Below are positions 49,045-59,658 of a DNA stretch of 64,000 bases, one piece after another. This stretch comes from Ecdyonurus torrentis (taxonomy: Eukaryota > Arthropoda > Insecta > Ephemeroptera > Heptageniidae), in contig OX439133.1 in NCBI GenBank assembly GCA_949318235.1, forward strand, positions 3,087,097 through 3,151,096, in the 5' to 3' direction. Position numbers and translations under genes: made by a program. A model generated the notes under the pieces. The model was given only the letters and a program-made list of their open reading frames with translations, was not told the origin of the DNA and did not search any database. Positions within the stretch are counted from its first letter, which is position 1, and the number at the start of each line of letters is the position of its first letter.

Positions 49045-49560
49045 GGCTCACGCCTGAAACTCTGGTGTTCCCGTAGTGTTACGCTAGCGTTTTAGTAAAG
49101 TTTAGGATATTTTTGGGCGGCAAAGTTTGAATTTTGATTTAATTTGTTGGTGTTTCACTAGCGTATGACTACTGAAAATACCCAAAATTGGGTCTATGGG
49201 TAGGAAGGTACCCAAAACGATATGGGGGACTCCCTGGGACCCCTACAGCCAGAATATGAAAGATCTGTGACCGCATCTCAAAAATTGCATTTTTGAGGCT
49301 CCTGAAATAGAGAGCGAGTCAAGAATAGTTAAAATTTTCAACCTATTTAAAATTCGTATATATCGAGTCAGGAGCGAAAGTGAAGAAAATTTGAAAATTG
49401 CTGTTTTCGCGTGTTCTGAAGGCACGTGGCGTGTCCCGGCGACCCCCCAAAGCGTTCCTGTCGATCTGGGGGTCGGGGGGCTCCGGCTTGGGTCTTTTAG
49501 GGGCAAGTATTTGTAATCCGTTGGTGTATCGTTAGCGAAACACCAATGAAATGTCAGTCA
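49045..49560 (-). repeat. Repeat T, inverted copy
   Basis: About 500 bp matching 51235-51720 and 51895-52385 in reverse. Both ends carry iteron motifs (gtgttacgctagcg; ggtgtatcgttagcgaaaca). A 60-87-codon frame is open in all copies (contains RYIRILNRLKILTI) but differs in length and lacks any recognisable domain, so I list it as a repeat. Confidence 0.75.
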
Positions 49561-49683
49561 CTGGCTCGATTCAATGGCCAGCCTAAGCTCTGGACTGGTG
49601 TTCCAGTAGTTAAACGCTAGCGTATGACTACGCACTAAGGTCATCTAAATGGGTGAAATATAAGTATAAATGCATACAATTAC

Positions 49684-50112
49684 CTATTTACTCTTGTTCT
49701 TGTAGAAGGTATGCGTCGTGCCGTCCAGGTTATAAGCTCGTCCCTTTCGTACGTTGTAGTAGTAAAAATTTGCCAAGAATGCAGGTTTTTCTTTGTTCAG
49801 TTTTGAATAAAATATTACGTAACTCTTTCTTTCTAATAAAGGAAATGGTTTTACTGCTAAATCTTTAAGAACAGATATCATAAGCAGCGGATCCACTAAA
49901 TTACCATAAAAGAATGTTACTATAATATTTTGCTCCTGCTCGGTGAATTTTCCTACAGCTAAAATTTTTCTGATAGGGAAACTCCACAAATCAAACTCAC
50001 CTATCTGTGAAATTAGGTTTCTTAATGCTTTAGATTCCACCCTCTTAGCTTCAAGACGATTTATATATAATTTATCTTCTTCTTTCTTACTCACGTATTT
50101 GTTTTTAGACAT
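49684..50112 (-). CDS. Small ORF C, second cistron (142 aa)
   Basis: A complete minus-strand ORF from ATG at 50112 to its stop. The A of its ATG is the last base of the upstream ORF's stop (TAATG), the arrangement used for termination-reinitiation in some viruses and LINEs. The basic N-terminus (MSKNKYVSKKEEDK) precedes hydrophobic and aromatic segments (NIIVTFFYGNLVDPLL, YVIFYSKLN, FLANFYYYN) and a basic C-terminus. No signal peptide or known domain. It resembles ORF D in spacing: I-x-K-I-L, then FF, PF-x-x-L and a final Tyr/Asp-Gly segment, suggesting an old duplication. Only in unit 2. Function unknown. Confidence 0.6.
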   Translation of the reverse strand: MSKNKYVSKKEEDKLYINRLEAKRVESKALRNLISQIGEFDLWSFPIRKILAVGKFTEQEQNIIVTFFYGNLVDPLLMISVLKDLAVKPFPLLERKSYVIFYSKLNKEKPAFLANFYYYNVRKGRAYNLDGTTHTFYKNKSK

Positions 50113-50525
50113 TAGTCAGTATAACCTAGAACTCCAGGCCTTATCCAACGTGACCTCAATTCTCCGTTCAGGTATGTCAATCTTTGGCTCACAAGGTCAA
50201 GCGAATAATACCTGCGACGAATTTTGCTACCTTCCTCGTTCGGTTGCGTAATATATCTATATAGTTGTCTAATTTTTAACTCGTCGAAAGGATATAACGT
50301 CGCTTCGTGAAGGTATCTGATCAGCAAATCCTCGTCTAATCTATTGAGAACAAAAAAACACACAATTTTTAATCTTCTCGCGTAAGTGTAACGCTGAGTA
50401 TATAAAATTTTTTGTATGAAATATGGCCAGGTATGCACAGGCCCTACACGGTCTTCTACCACGGTTGTCCAAACCATATCTGTTTTGAATATATATGCAA
50501 ATACCCCACGAATTTTTTGCGGCAA
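50112..50525 (-). CDS. Small ORF D, first cistron (up to 137 aa)
   Basis: The frame is open from above 50525. The first in-frame ATG is at 50477 (122 aa). Alternatively the frame enters through an acceptor just upstream (GCATAG, near 50540) joined to an exon ending at 50873. The product has YFIQKILYTQRYTYARRLKI, then VCFFVLNRLDEDLLIRYLHE, a PFDELKI segment and YLNGELRSRW at the end. Basic and aromatic-rich, no domain recognised. It overlaps ORF C by one base and may be its distant paralogue. Lies between the Rep gene and repeat T. Confidence 0.55.
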   Translation of the reverse strand: MPQKIRGVFAYIFKTDMVWTTVVEDRVGPVHTWPYFIQKILYTQRYTYARRLKIVCFFVLNRLDEDLLIRYLHEATLYPFDELKIRQLYRYITQPNEEGSKIRRRYYSLDLVSQRLTYLNGELRSRWIRPGVLGYTD

Positions 50526-50872
50526 AAAGAGGAACTATGCTAATCTTTATCGCAATTCACTAGTGTTTAACTAATGAAATAATATCTAATTATTATACAC
50601 TGCTAAAAAAAGGAGTGTAAAATTAGTTATTTAATAGTCATTTTCAGCAAATAAATAACACTAAAACATAAAAATTATCGAAAATAAAAACAACGATTTT
50701 AATTATATTAAGTGCATATACATTATACATATACATCATATACATTGCACAAATTATATTAAGTGCAGTACACGTAAAATGTAAAATTAAAAATACAAAA
50801 AGAAATATCGAACACGAAAAAATAATAATCGTCATTATAAACAATAGTAATTATGATTACATAAAATTATAC

Positions 50873-51000
50873 CTTTAAAATTTTTTTCACCGCAGAAAAG
50901 CAGCACACAGCTTCTTCAACAGTTTTTCGCCGCGTCACTAAGCGTTCCTCGAAATGGCTGACGAGCGTGGCAGGAATTGCGGTTGAAATAGTAACTACGA
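50873..51000 (-). CDS. Possible upstream exon of ORF D
   Basis: The minus-strand frame ending AVKKILK at a GTATAA donor (50872) is open for about 45 codons (HFEERLVTRRKTVEEAVCCF) and is phase-compatible with a frame entering ORF D. No ATG is visible in this frame before a stop near 51012, and the 5' boundary is unknown. The intron between (50541-50872) is AT-rich with an iteron at 50557-50580. Confidence 0.3.
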
Positions 51001-51029
51001 AAATATTTCATTTGTGTTACGCTAGCGTT

Positions 51030-51235
51030 TCACTACTAGAACTTCAGTGTAGAGCACAGGCCGGCCAGAGCCAAAGGGATGTGCACCCCTTGCGAGGGTC
51101 CCAGGAGCGCGGCAAGGGTTGGGTAACACCTCCTGTCAAAGGGAAATGTGCTCGGGGTGGTTTCACGTCCGCGGGCTCAGGTTTACCACGACTTCCACAG
51201 GTGAGATTTTCAGGGTGAGGCCCAGCGACTGACGT
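51030..51235 (-). repeat. Inverted partial units of the 165-bp repeat
   Basis: Carries ccccttgcgagggtcccagg, caaagggaaatgtg and gtggtttcacgtccgcgg, the reverse of the 165-bp family. Similar partial units are at 51735-51905 (same orientation) and 52420-52600 (opposite). Confidence 0.75.
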
Positions 51236-51720
51236 TTCATTGGTGTTTCGCTAACGATACACCAACGGATTACAAATACTTGCCTCTAAAAGACCCAAGC
51301 CGGGGCCCCCCGACCCCCAGATCGACAGGAACGCTTTGGGGGGTCGCCGGGACACGCCACGTGCCTTCAGAACACGCGAAAACAGCAATTTTCAAATTTT
51401 CTTCACTTTCGCTCCTGACTCGATATATACGAATTTTAAATAGGTTGAAAATTTTAACTATTCTTGACTCGCTCTCTATTTCAGGAGCCTCAAAAATGCA
51501 ATTTTTGAGATGCGGTCACAGATCCTTCAGATTCTCACTGTAGGGGTACCAGGGAGTCCCCCATATCGTTTTGGGTACCTTCCTAACCATAGACCCAATT
51601 TTGGGTATTTTCAGTAGTCATACGCTAGTGAAACACCAACAAATTAAATCAAAATTCAAATTTTGGCGCCCAAAAATATCCTAAACTTTACTAAAACGCT
51701 AGCGTATCACTACTGGAACA
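51235..51720 (+). repeat. Repeat T, direct copy 1
   Basis: The reverse complement of 49045-49560. It forms a long inverted repeat with it around the ORF C/D pair. Both ends carry iterons (ttcgctaacgatacaccaac; acgctagcgtatcactactg). Confidence 0.8.
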
Positions 51721-51894
51721 CTAGTTCAGAGCATAGGCTGGCCAGAGCTAAAGGGATGTGCACCCCTTGCAAGAGTCCCAGGAGCGCGGCAAGGGTTGGG
51801 TAACACCTCCTGTCAAAGGGAAATGTGTTCGGGGTGGTTTCACGTCCGCGGGCTCAGGTTTACCACGACTTCCACAGGTGAGATTTCAGGTCGG

Positions 51895-52385
51895 GCCCAG
51901 CGACTGACATTTCATTGGTGATTCGCTAACGATACACCAACGGATTACAAATACTTGCCCCTAAAAGACCCAAGCCGGGGCCCCCCGACCCCCAGATCGA
52001 CAGGAACGCGTTGAGGGGTCGCCGCGACACGCCACGTGCCCTCAGAACACGCGAAAACAGCAATTTTCAAATCTTCTTCACTTTCGCTCCTGACTCGATA
52101 TATACGAATTTTAAATCGGTTGAAAATTTTAACTATTCGTGACTCGCTCTCTATTTCAGGAGCCTCACAAATGCAATTTTTGAAATGCGGTCACAGATCC
52201 TTCAGATTCTCATTGTAGGGGTCCCAGGGAGTCCCCCATATCGTTTTGGGTACCTTCCTACCCATAGATCCAATTTTGGGTATTTTCAGTAGTCATACGC
52301 TAGTGAAACACCAACAAATTAAATCAAAATTCAAACTTTGCCGCCCACAAACATTCAAAACTTTACTTAAACACTAGCGTATCAC
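51895..52385 (+). repeat. Repeat T, direct copy 2
   Basis: Tandem to the 51235-51720 copy, separated by a partial 165-bp unit, so repeat T plus the partial unit forms a roughly 660-bp period. From 52640 to 53160 the sequence is AT-rich with no gene visible. Confidence 0.8.
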
Positions 52386-53168
52386 TACTGGAACACCAGT
52401 AGACACTCAAACGACAGCTTTGAGACCCAACTAAAATCTCACCAAGACAGAAGTCGTTGTAAACCTGAGCCCGCGGACGTGAAACCACCCCGAACACATT
52501 TCCCTTTGACAGGAGGTGTTACCCAACCCTTGCCGCGCTCCTGGGACCCTCGCAAGGGGTGCACATCCCTTTAGCTCTGGCCAGCCTATGCTCTGAACTG
52601 GTGTTCCAGTAGTGATACGCTAGCGTTTTAGTAAAGTTTAGGATATTTTTGGGCGGCAAAGTTTGAATTTTGATTTAAATTGTTGGTATGTCACTAGCGT
52701 TTTCATCAAAACCTAAACCTATGCTATTATATTGCTAGTGATTTTGGGTTAAATTTGGGTATACAATTTAAATTTTTATTAACTACTTAGATTTTCCTCA
52801 AGCTATCTATTTCTAACTAAGGTGCTTAATATTTAAGTACTGTATTCCCAGATAATTTTAATATTTAATTATATGTATATTTATAGATTTTTTATTATAC
52901 TATCGTAATGGTAATAAGATAAAAGCACATATTTAATAATTTATATAATATATTTTTTTTATAGTCGTCATTTTATAATTACAATATACAAATTTGTAAT
53001 TTTATATTAAGATATATGTAATTAATTATTCATTATTAAATTACATTATACATTATACAATGTAGTCCATCAAGCTGGATCATGAATTATTTAAAAAGTA
53101 AGACATTTAACATCACAAAGTTAACACATTAAAATATTAATATTAAAATACAATTATCAAATAGTGGA

Positions 53169-55741
53169 TCAATCTTCAGTTTCATCTTCATCTGACTTAG
53201 GCTCTTCTCCGGACTGCTGTGTTTTCTTATCTTCCTTTGCTTTCTTCCTTGACCTGGTCTGCAAGGTACCTGATGAAGTGGTGTTTGGAGTTGCGTTCAG
53301 ATCGAGCTGCGTCTTTACTACAGATAAAAAAAATAATTAGTACCTTTTCAAATTTTCTATAAAACTATCTTACGTTTCTGTCTTCTCCTATATTCTTCCA
53401 TATCTGCGTTCTTCTGCGCCTGAGTCTCTGTTATTGGATCCAATATTGGTGGATCTGCGTTTGGTTCGTCCTCAGGCTCCTCTTGATCTGCAGGTGTATC
53501 GGGTGTATCGATATGTGATGTATTGGGAATGGTTGCATCAGGATCTATTTCATCTTGACCTTGACCTTGTTCAGCTGTATCTTGTTCCTCCTGCAACGGT
53601 GGCCCCACGTACATTTCTTCATCATAGTTGTATGGCTTCTTCTTAGCCTTAGGGACGTTTTGTTGTTCCGCCGCGTCGTCTTCCTCTTCTGTGTCTAGAG
53701 AATCATCTGTTTCTGGAAAAAAAGAACGTAACACAAATCAGTATCAAAATTCGTTAACAATGTATAATATTAAAAAATCGTTAATGCATAAAGCCGTACC
53801 TGAGTCCTGCTGACCTACGCCAGAGGTTTCACCTATAAGGGTATCGAAGAGTCGAGGACTTCGAAATGGCAATTTGTGAGTATTACGAGGAGTGCTTGTA
53901 AGTAACTCATAATCAAGGTTGATATTTCGATTGACTTGTAGGTGTGCGTCAGCTACGGCCTTACTCGGAGGTAGAATACAAGGGACTCCATTAGGTAACT
54001 CTCGGGCGAGCCCACCTTCCTTCAACAGGTAGACAAAGTCATTGCCTGAAACAGGAAAACGGATATTATCTATAAGACACTATTAAATAAATTAAATAAA
54101 AATATAAACTTTGGCGCCCAAATATCACGTCAATTGAGCCAAATCAGTAGCGTTTTACCAACGAAACGTTAGCGGTATTGGGTCTCATTTACTTTTTATC
54201 ATGAAATAATGAAATATAAAGAAAAATGCATCATAATATTATAATTACTTTCGGCATCATCACGCACACGGATGGGGAATTTCTCGGTGCCTTTGCCGGT
54301 CGGCACATCTAGGCTCATGTAGTCCTGATGGATGAAGGTGCTCAATGACATCAGTTCAGACTGCATATCCATGAAGGCAGCCAAGGCTTTCTTGTGGATC
54401 TGTAATATCAAGAATGCATTAAACATTACTATATAAATATTCAACTCATTATTAAGAAAACTTACCTTCACTTTCTTAGGATCGTCAACCAGCAGTGAAG
54501 GCCTGAGGACCACTTGAGCATTGAAGCCCTTCCTGATAATGTTGCTTATCTTCTCCCCGCAGTACATTAAGTAGGCTCGATGACGCTCCTCTTCCACACT
54601 ATCCAGATCTGTACGAGGTTTCTTCTTGCGGCTCTCTCGCTCTGCTGTCTCACGCTCATAGGTTTCTCTTCCTCTTTTAGAACGTACTGTTAAGGTTGAC
54701 GACTCAGATTCTTCGCCGCATTTTGCATCCTTTTCCAGTTTTTTTGCCTCCTCCACTAGAAATTTCTTGTACTTGCCGGAGTAGCAGCTATCAAGCAAGG
54801 GACCCAGCGTGCGCTCAAATACGTGGTCAAAAATAGCTTGTCCCGTTAGAACTTCCTCGTAGGTCCTTGGCAGAAAGTCCTTTACTGACCCAGCACTCGG
54901 CATGGCAAGCTGCGAACAAAAATAATAAATACACATTATTGCATTACTAATGAAACACTAGTGTACCTAAAAAACGCATTAAATAAAAACTATAATTAAA
55001 AATTAATTTGTGATGCACTTACACGACAAGGGATCACGGAGGTAGGTTTGCCTCTGGTAACGATGAACTTGAATCGCTCCTTCAGGGTCGGGAAGTGGCC
55101 AGTGTCAGTCAGTTGTTGCAGGTCTTCCTTGTGGTAAGTTACCAGATGATTAAAAAAGGCATCCTCCCTCATCTTTTTCTTAATATAAAATGTAGATTTC
55201 TGGCTTTTGCCCCAATGCATGCCCGTGTCAATCTGAAGTGCCTTTGCAATCTCTGCTACTTGGGCTTCTGTAAAGAAGGCTTCTTTCTCGAACTTTAAAT
55301 TGCGCCCAGTCCACAGCGTGAGCATCCATAGACACGTAGAATTGGCGTCATTAAAAAATGTGACGGGGTCACAAATTTTATGACGCCTGAGTTGAGATTG
55401 CAGAGGGGTCCAATATTTTACGTGCGTGTTCAATACACTATAAAACTTGAACCACATTTGGTTGAAGTTGGCATTTAAGGGTAACCAGTCGTTGAGCGCG
55501 TACTCTAGGAATTGTACCCTATCTGTGCCGTCGTGAAGTGCGCGGAATCTAGCACACTTAGCAAGCAGCGCATCGTTATCCATAAGTGCAGGTGTGTCAT
55601 CAGGATCATCAGTATCTTCCTCCTCCTTGCTGACATCCTTAATCACCATTACCTTCAACCCGTCGACTTCCAAGATGAGGTAACGGATGGGGACATAGAT
55701 TCTGCCTGGCTTGTCTGGGTCTCGGGCCGCACCGATTTCAC
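53169..55741 (-). CDS. Large nuclear-type gene, exons 4-9 (unit 2)
   Basis: Six exons: 55023-55741, 54466-54909, 54249-54399, 53800-54045, 53374-53712, 53169-53317 (TGA). All junctions are GT-AG and phase-consistent (0, 0, 1, 1, 1). The first begins by completing a Gly codon, matching the phase-1 end of exon c at 58007. With exons b and c the product is about 800 residues. Visible parts: a globular region with RIYVPIRYLILEVDG and Trp-rich helices (LNDWLPLNANFNQMW, CLWMLTLWTGRN); a charged helix and basic cluster (RESRKKKPR), a probable nuclear localisation signal; a long acidic Glu/Asp/Gln/Pro-rich tail; a final basic then acidic end. No family recognised. The acidic and basic pattern suggests a nuclear or DNA-associated protein. 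Absent from unit 1. Confidence 0.7.
54144..54178. promoter_or_regulatory. Iteron cluster in an intron of the large gene
   Basis: CAGTAGCGTTTTACCAACG followed by aaacgttagcgg lies in the intron 54046-54248. Another cluster, cattactaatgaaacactag, is in the intron 54910-55022 at about 54943-54962. Confidence 0.55.
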
Positions 55742-55764
55742 CTGGAAATGAAAAAAAAAAAAAG

Positions 55765-56215
55765 TCAGAACATTACTTAAACACTAGCGTATCATCAGTG
55801 GTGAAATTTACGTAACTCAGATTTTAACACTCTGGGATTGAGAATATTACTCTCGTACTTTTTTTTTTCCAAGTCAGAACATTACTAAAACACTAGCGTA
55901 TCATCAGTGGCGAAATTTACCTAACTCAGATTTTAACCCTCTGGGATTGAGAATATTTCTCCCGTACATTTTTTTTCCCAAGTCAGAACATTACTAAAAC
56001 ACTAGCGTATCATCAGTGGCGAAATTTACCTAACTCAGATTTTAACCCTCTGGGATTGAGAATATTACTCCCGTACTTTTTTTTCCCAAGTCGGAACATT
56101 ACTAAAACACTAGCGTATCATCAGTGGCGAAATTTACCTAACTCAGATTTTAACCCTCTGGGATTGAGAATATTACTCTCGTACTTTTTTTTCCCAAGTC
56201 AGAACATTACTAAAA
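55765..56215. repeat. 108-bp minisatellite
   Basis: About four units with tcagaacattactaaaacac, tagcgtatcatcagtggcg and aaccctctgggattgagaat. Each carries an iteron half. It lies in the intron between exon c and exon 4 of the large gene and passes directly into the 62-bp array. Confidence 0.88.
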
Positions 56216-56530
56216 CACTAGCTTTAGAGTTGTGTTTCAGTAGGTGAGTCTAAATGTTATTTTATTTCTTTGACCAAATCCACTAGATTTAAAGTAGTGT
56301 TTCAGTAGGCAAGATGAAATATTATTTTATTTCTTGGACCAAATCCACTGGATTTAGAGTAGTGTTTCAGTAGGCAAGTCTAAATGTTATTTTATTTCTG
56401 TGACCAAATCCACTAGCTTTAAAGTAGTGTTTCAGTAGGCAATATGAAATGTTATTTTATTTCTTTGACCAAATCCACTAGCTTTAAAGTAGTGTTTCAG
56501 TAGGCAGGTTGGAATGTTTTTCACAAGTGC
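56215..56530 (-). repeat. 62-bp minisatellite, unit 2 (about 5 units)
   Basis: Same unit as at 34942-35935. The right flank (acaagtgcgctctgaagata) is shared with unit 1, which fixes the right edge of the unit 1 deletion. Confidence 0.88.
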
Positions 56531-56739
56531 GCTCTGAAGATAAGTAAATTGATATTGGATTGAGAACGCCTAATATGAAACGTTATATTATTATTTTATT
56601 TTTAATTATTAAACCCCATCAATGCTCTCAAAAACATTGCATAGTGTTTTTAAACTGCCAAAATGATTTTTTGTCCTATGCCACCCATGTTATTGAGTTA
56701 TCCAACATGGCGTCGACTTTAACATGTATGCATAGACCC

Positions 56740-57590
56740 TTTTAACATTGTAAATCACTAGCGATTCAGTACTGTTTCACTAGTCTATATATAAAATTTA
56801 CCCTTATAGAACTTAGAATATTATAAGTTTAACTATTCTATTACATTGTAAATCACTAGCGATTCAGTACTGTTTCACTGGTCTATATATAAAATTTACC
56901 CTTATAGAACTTGGAATATTACAAGTTTAACTTTTCTATAACATTGTAAATCACTAGCGAATCAGTACTGTTTCACTAGTCCTTTTATAAAATTTACCCT
57001 TATAGAACTTGGAATATTATAAGTTTAACTATTCTATTAACATTGTAAATCACTAGCGATTCAATACTGTTTCAGTAGTCCACATATAAAATTTACCCTT
57101 ATAGAACTTGGAATATTATAAGTTTAACTATTCTTTTAACATTGTAAATCACTAGCGATTCAGTACTGTTTCACTAGTCTATATATAAAATTTACCCTTA
57201 TAGAACTTAGAATATTATAAGTTTAACTATTCTATTACATTGTAAATCACTAGCGATTCAGTACTGTTTCACTGGTCTATATATAAAATTTACCCTTATA
57301 GAACTTGGAATATTACAAGTTTAACTTTTCTATAACATTGTAAATCACTAGCGAATCAGTACTGTTCCACTAGTCCTTTTATAAAATTTACCCTTATAGA
57401 ACTTGGAATATTATAAGTTTAACTATTCTATTAACATTGTAAATCACTAGCGATTCAATACTGTTTCACTAGTCCTTATATAAAATTTACCCTTATAGAA
57501 CTTGGAATATTATAAGTTTAAGTTTTCTATTAACATTGTACATCACTAGCGATTCAGTACTGTTTCACTAGCCTATATATAAAATTTACC
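56740..57590. repeat. 99-bp minisatellite with iterons
   Basis: About nine units, each with cactagcgattcagtactg followed by tttcactagtc (three iteron cores 11 bp apart), then aaatttacccttatagaact and ggaatattataagtttaac. Unit 1 lacks it. Located in the same intron of the large gene. Confidence 0.9.
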
Positions 57591-58006
57591 CCTTTTTTAC
57601 GGCCAATAGTAGTCGTTTTGACTTTGCTAAGGGGAGTAGCCTAAACGTTATTTAATTATTATTTTGATTAGTAATTTATTATAAAGGGAGACGTATATAA
57701 ATTTAAAATATTTGTATTTATTATTGACTATTAATCATTACTTGATCATTACTGAATTACTAACGAATAACTGAATTACCGATATGAGCAATCACAGATT
57801 GTCCTATGATAGAAGCCTCAACAGTTTAAAAACAAATAGCTCCACCCTCTTACTGCGGTCTTTTTTATTTAAAAAAACCTTTCCATATAAATAATAGCAA
57901 CCCACACTATCCTTAACCACGACATTTTTCCCTTTAACACAAGCCTTAAATTGCTTTTAACAAACTTTGAAATAAATATTTAATTGGTTTAAATGTATGT
58001 ACTTAC

Positions 58007-58217
58007 CAAAATGGAAAGCAATTTTATCGGCTCTCGTAGTGCCTCGATAATTGACGAGTTTTGGTTTAGCAGACGTACTGATCAAAGTTTCTGCTTCTGG
58101 AAATGCTTCTTTGCTAGCAGACTGTGGGCACTCGTGATGGATGTTTTCAAGTTTTACCAACTCTGATTTCATTGTTGTCATCGCATTATCTTCAAGCAAT
58201 TCCATTGCAGACTCAAC
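58007..58217 (-). CDS. Large nuclear-type gene, exon c (unit 2)
   Basis: 70 codons plus one base, GTAAGT donor, phase 1 out, joining in frame to 55741. It encodes MKSELVKLENIHHECPQ (SUMO-consensus MKSE and VKLE) and ends RADKIAFHF. Differences from copy 1 are mostly amino-acid changes (for example LFNYLS versus LVNYRG). Confidence 0.65.
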
Positions 58218-58659
58218 CTATAATTAAATTATACTCTAGAGTGTTAAATGTTTATAATTAAAATATAATTAAACGCACGTAAAATACTTATAATAACAAT
58301 AGCAACTAACTTTTACATACATTAAAAACTTATGTCAAACATTTTTACCACCTGATTGAGGAAATTTTTCTAAAAGAAAAATAATAATAACAATTTAATT
58401 TTATATGTTACTCGACTTTTTATAGTAACATATTTAATTTAAAAGAAATCCTATCTAAAATGCTCTTATAAGTCAATTAATGTGTAGGGTGTTAAATTAG
58501 AAACAATTTTCTAAAAATTCAGCGTTCTGTGCGTGATTCACAGTGTTTTTGCAGGGGGGAGGGATATAAAATATCTTAATACAGTATACATCAATAAACA
58601 GTACTATCAACAATGCACTAGTGCACACATCTTATATAATTAAGACTTCAAATGTGTAC

Positions 58660-58794
58660 CTTGATTTGTGTAGGCTTTGCTGTCACAAACTCCTCTCCAT
58701 CCTCAAACTGTGAGCACTCAGATTGTATTTCTTCCGGTTCTATCTTTATGATAGACGTCAAATAATTTTCTGAAGAATCCATAGTCTGCTCCAT
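58660..58794 (-). CDS. Large nuclear-type gene, exon b (unit 2)
   Basis: 45 codons, ATG at the acceptor, GTACAC donor. Same acidic IKIEPEE...ECSQ plan as copy 1. Candidate translation start of the large gene. Confidence 0.65.
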
Positions 58795-59280
58795 CTGAAG
58801 TAAAAATATATTTTAATTTTACATTATCAAAAATCATTATATTTTAGCTTAAAAATCTTTTATTGAAATGGACTTTATTGGTCAATAATAATAGATATTA
58901 TTAATTAAAAAATTAATAGTGTGTATATAATGGTAATGTAGTACATTGTATATTGATAAGCTTTACTGAATATAGCCTCATTAAACAATTTTGAATTGTG
59001 GCGCAGTTAATGCGGTATGGATAAGAAAATAGAGCGGGTACCGCGTTCTTTTTTTGTAGTAAATTAGTAGTGAATCAGTAATGATCCTTTAACAAATCAG
59101 TACGTATCCTTAAACGAATGACCATAATTTAATTAATTAGATCCGTTAATGAATAAATAATGGATATATATATATATATCTATATCCATTACTTATTCAT
59201 TAACGGATCATCACTGATTCGTTAATGAATAATAATGGATATTTGGTGCGATTTTTTCAAACGTTTGATACAATTCACTA

Positions 59281-59431
59281 CCCAGTAAACCACAGTTTTT
59301 TCACATGTACATTGCAAGTACTTTTCCGATGCAAGAATGTCAGTACCAGTGACGTCACATGAGCTGGGAGTGACACTCTTACATCGGACAAGTACTTGCA
59401 AACTACTTGTGAAAAGCTGTGGTTTACTGGG
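59281..59431. mobile_element. MITE unique to unit 2, TA target
   Basis: Ends CCCAGTAAACCACAG and CTGTGGTTTACTGGG are perfect inverted repeats with longer imperfect arms (ttgcaagtactt both sides). Unit 1 has the empty site attcactagtgatttatt near 37399. Here TA is duplicated at both edges, so this insertion is younger than the unit duplication. Confidence 0.92.
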
Positions 59432-59532
59432 TAGTGATTTATTAACGCGACATGAGCTATATGAATCTAGAGAATGGATAAAAGAGGACCTGAAACTTTA
59501 TCAGGGACTCCAGAGAACCCCAGAAACTTTAC

Positions 59533-59658
59533 CTTGATTTGTGTAGGCGTCGCTGACACAGAAAATTCCTGTCCCTCCTCAAACTGCGAGCACTCACTTT
59601 GTAATATTTCTGTCTTAATGTTGAACTTAGACGATAAATGGCCCTCGGAATCTGCGTG
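59533..59658 (-). CDS. Large nuclear-type gene, exon a (unit 2)
   Basis: 42 codons in phase 0 with a GTAAAG donor. The acceptor choice (AGAG at 59659-59660) is tentative. It encodes the IKTEILQTECSQFEEGQ plan; compared with copy 1 there are a few replacements (Ile to Phe, Ile to Phe). Confidence 0.5.

Noticed and set aside
49243..49506. 87-codon ORF in repeat T, also open at 51280-51543 and partly at 52036-52218
   Set aside because: It lies in a GC-varied repeat, changes length between copies, begins in a low-complexity proline stretch and has no recognisable domain.
55765..57590. AATATTAC matches to the CRESS origin nonanucleotide (NANTATTAC) in the 108-bp and 99-bp repeats
   Set aside because: In sequence this AT-rich dozens of matches are expected by chance in 64 kb. 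The matches lack a convincing stem, and most 99-bp units read TATTAT instead. Kept only as something to test with Rep nicking.
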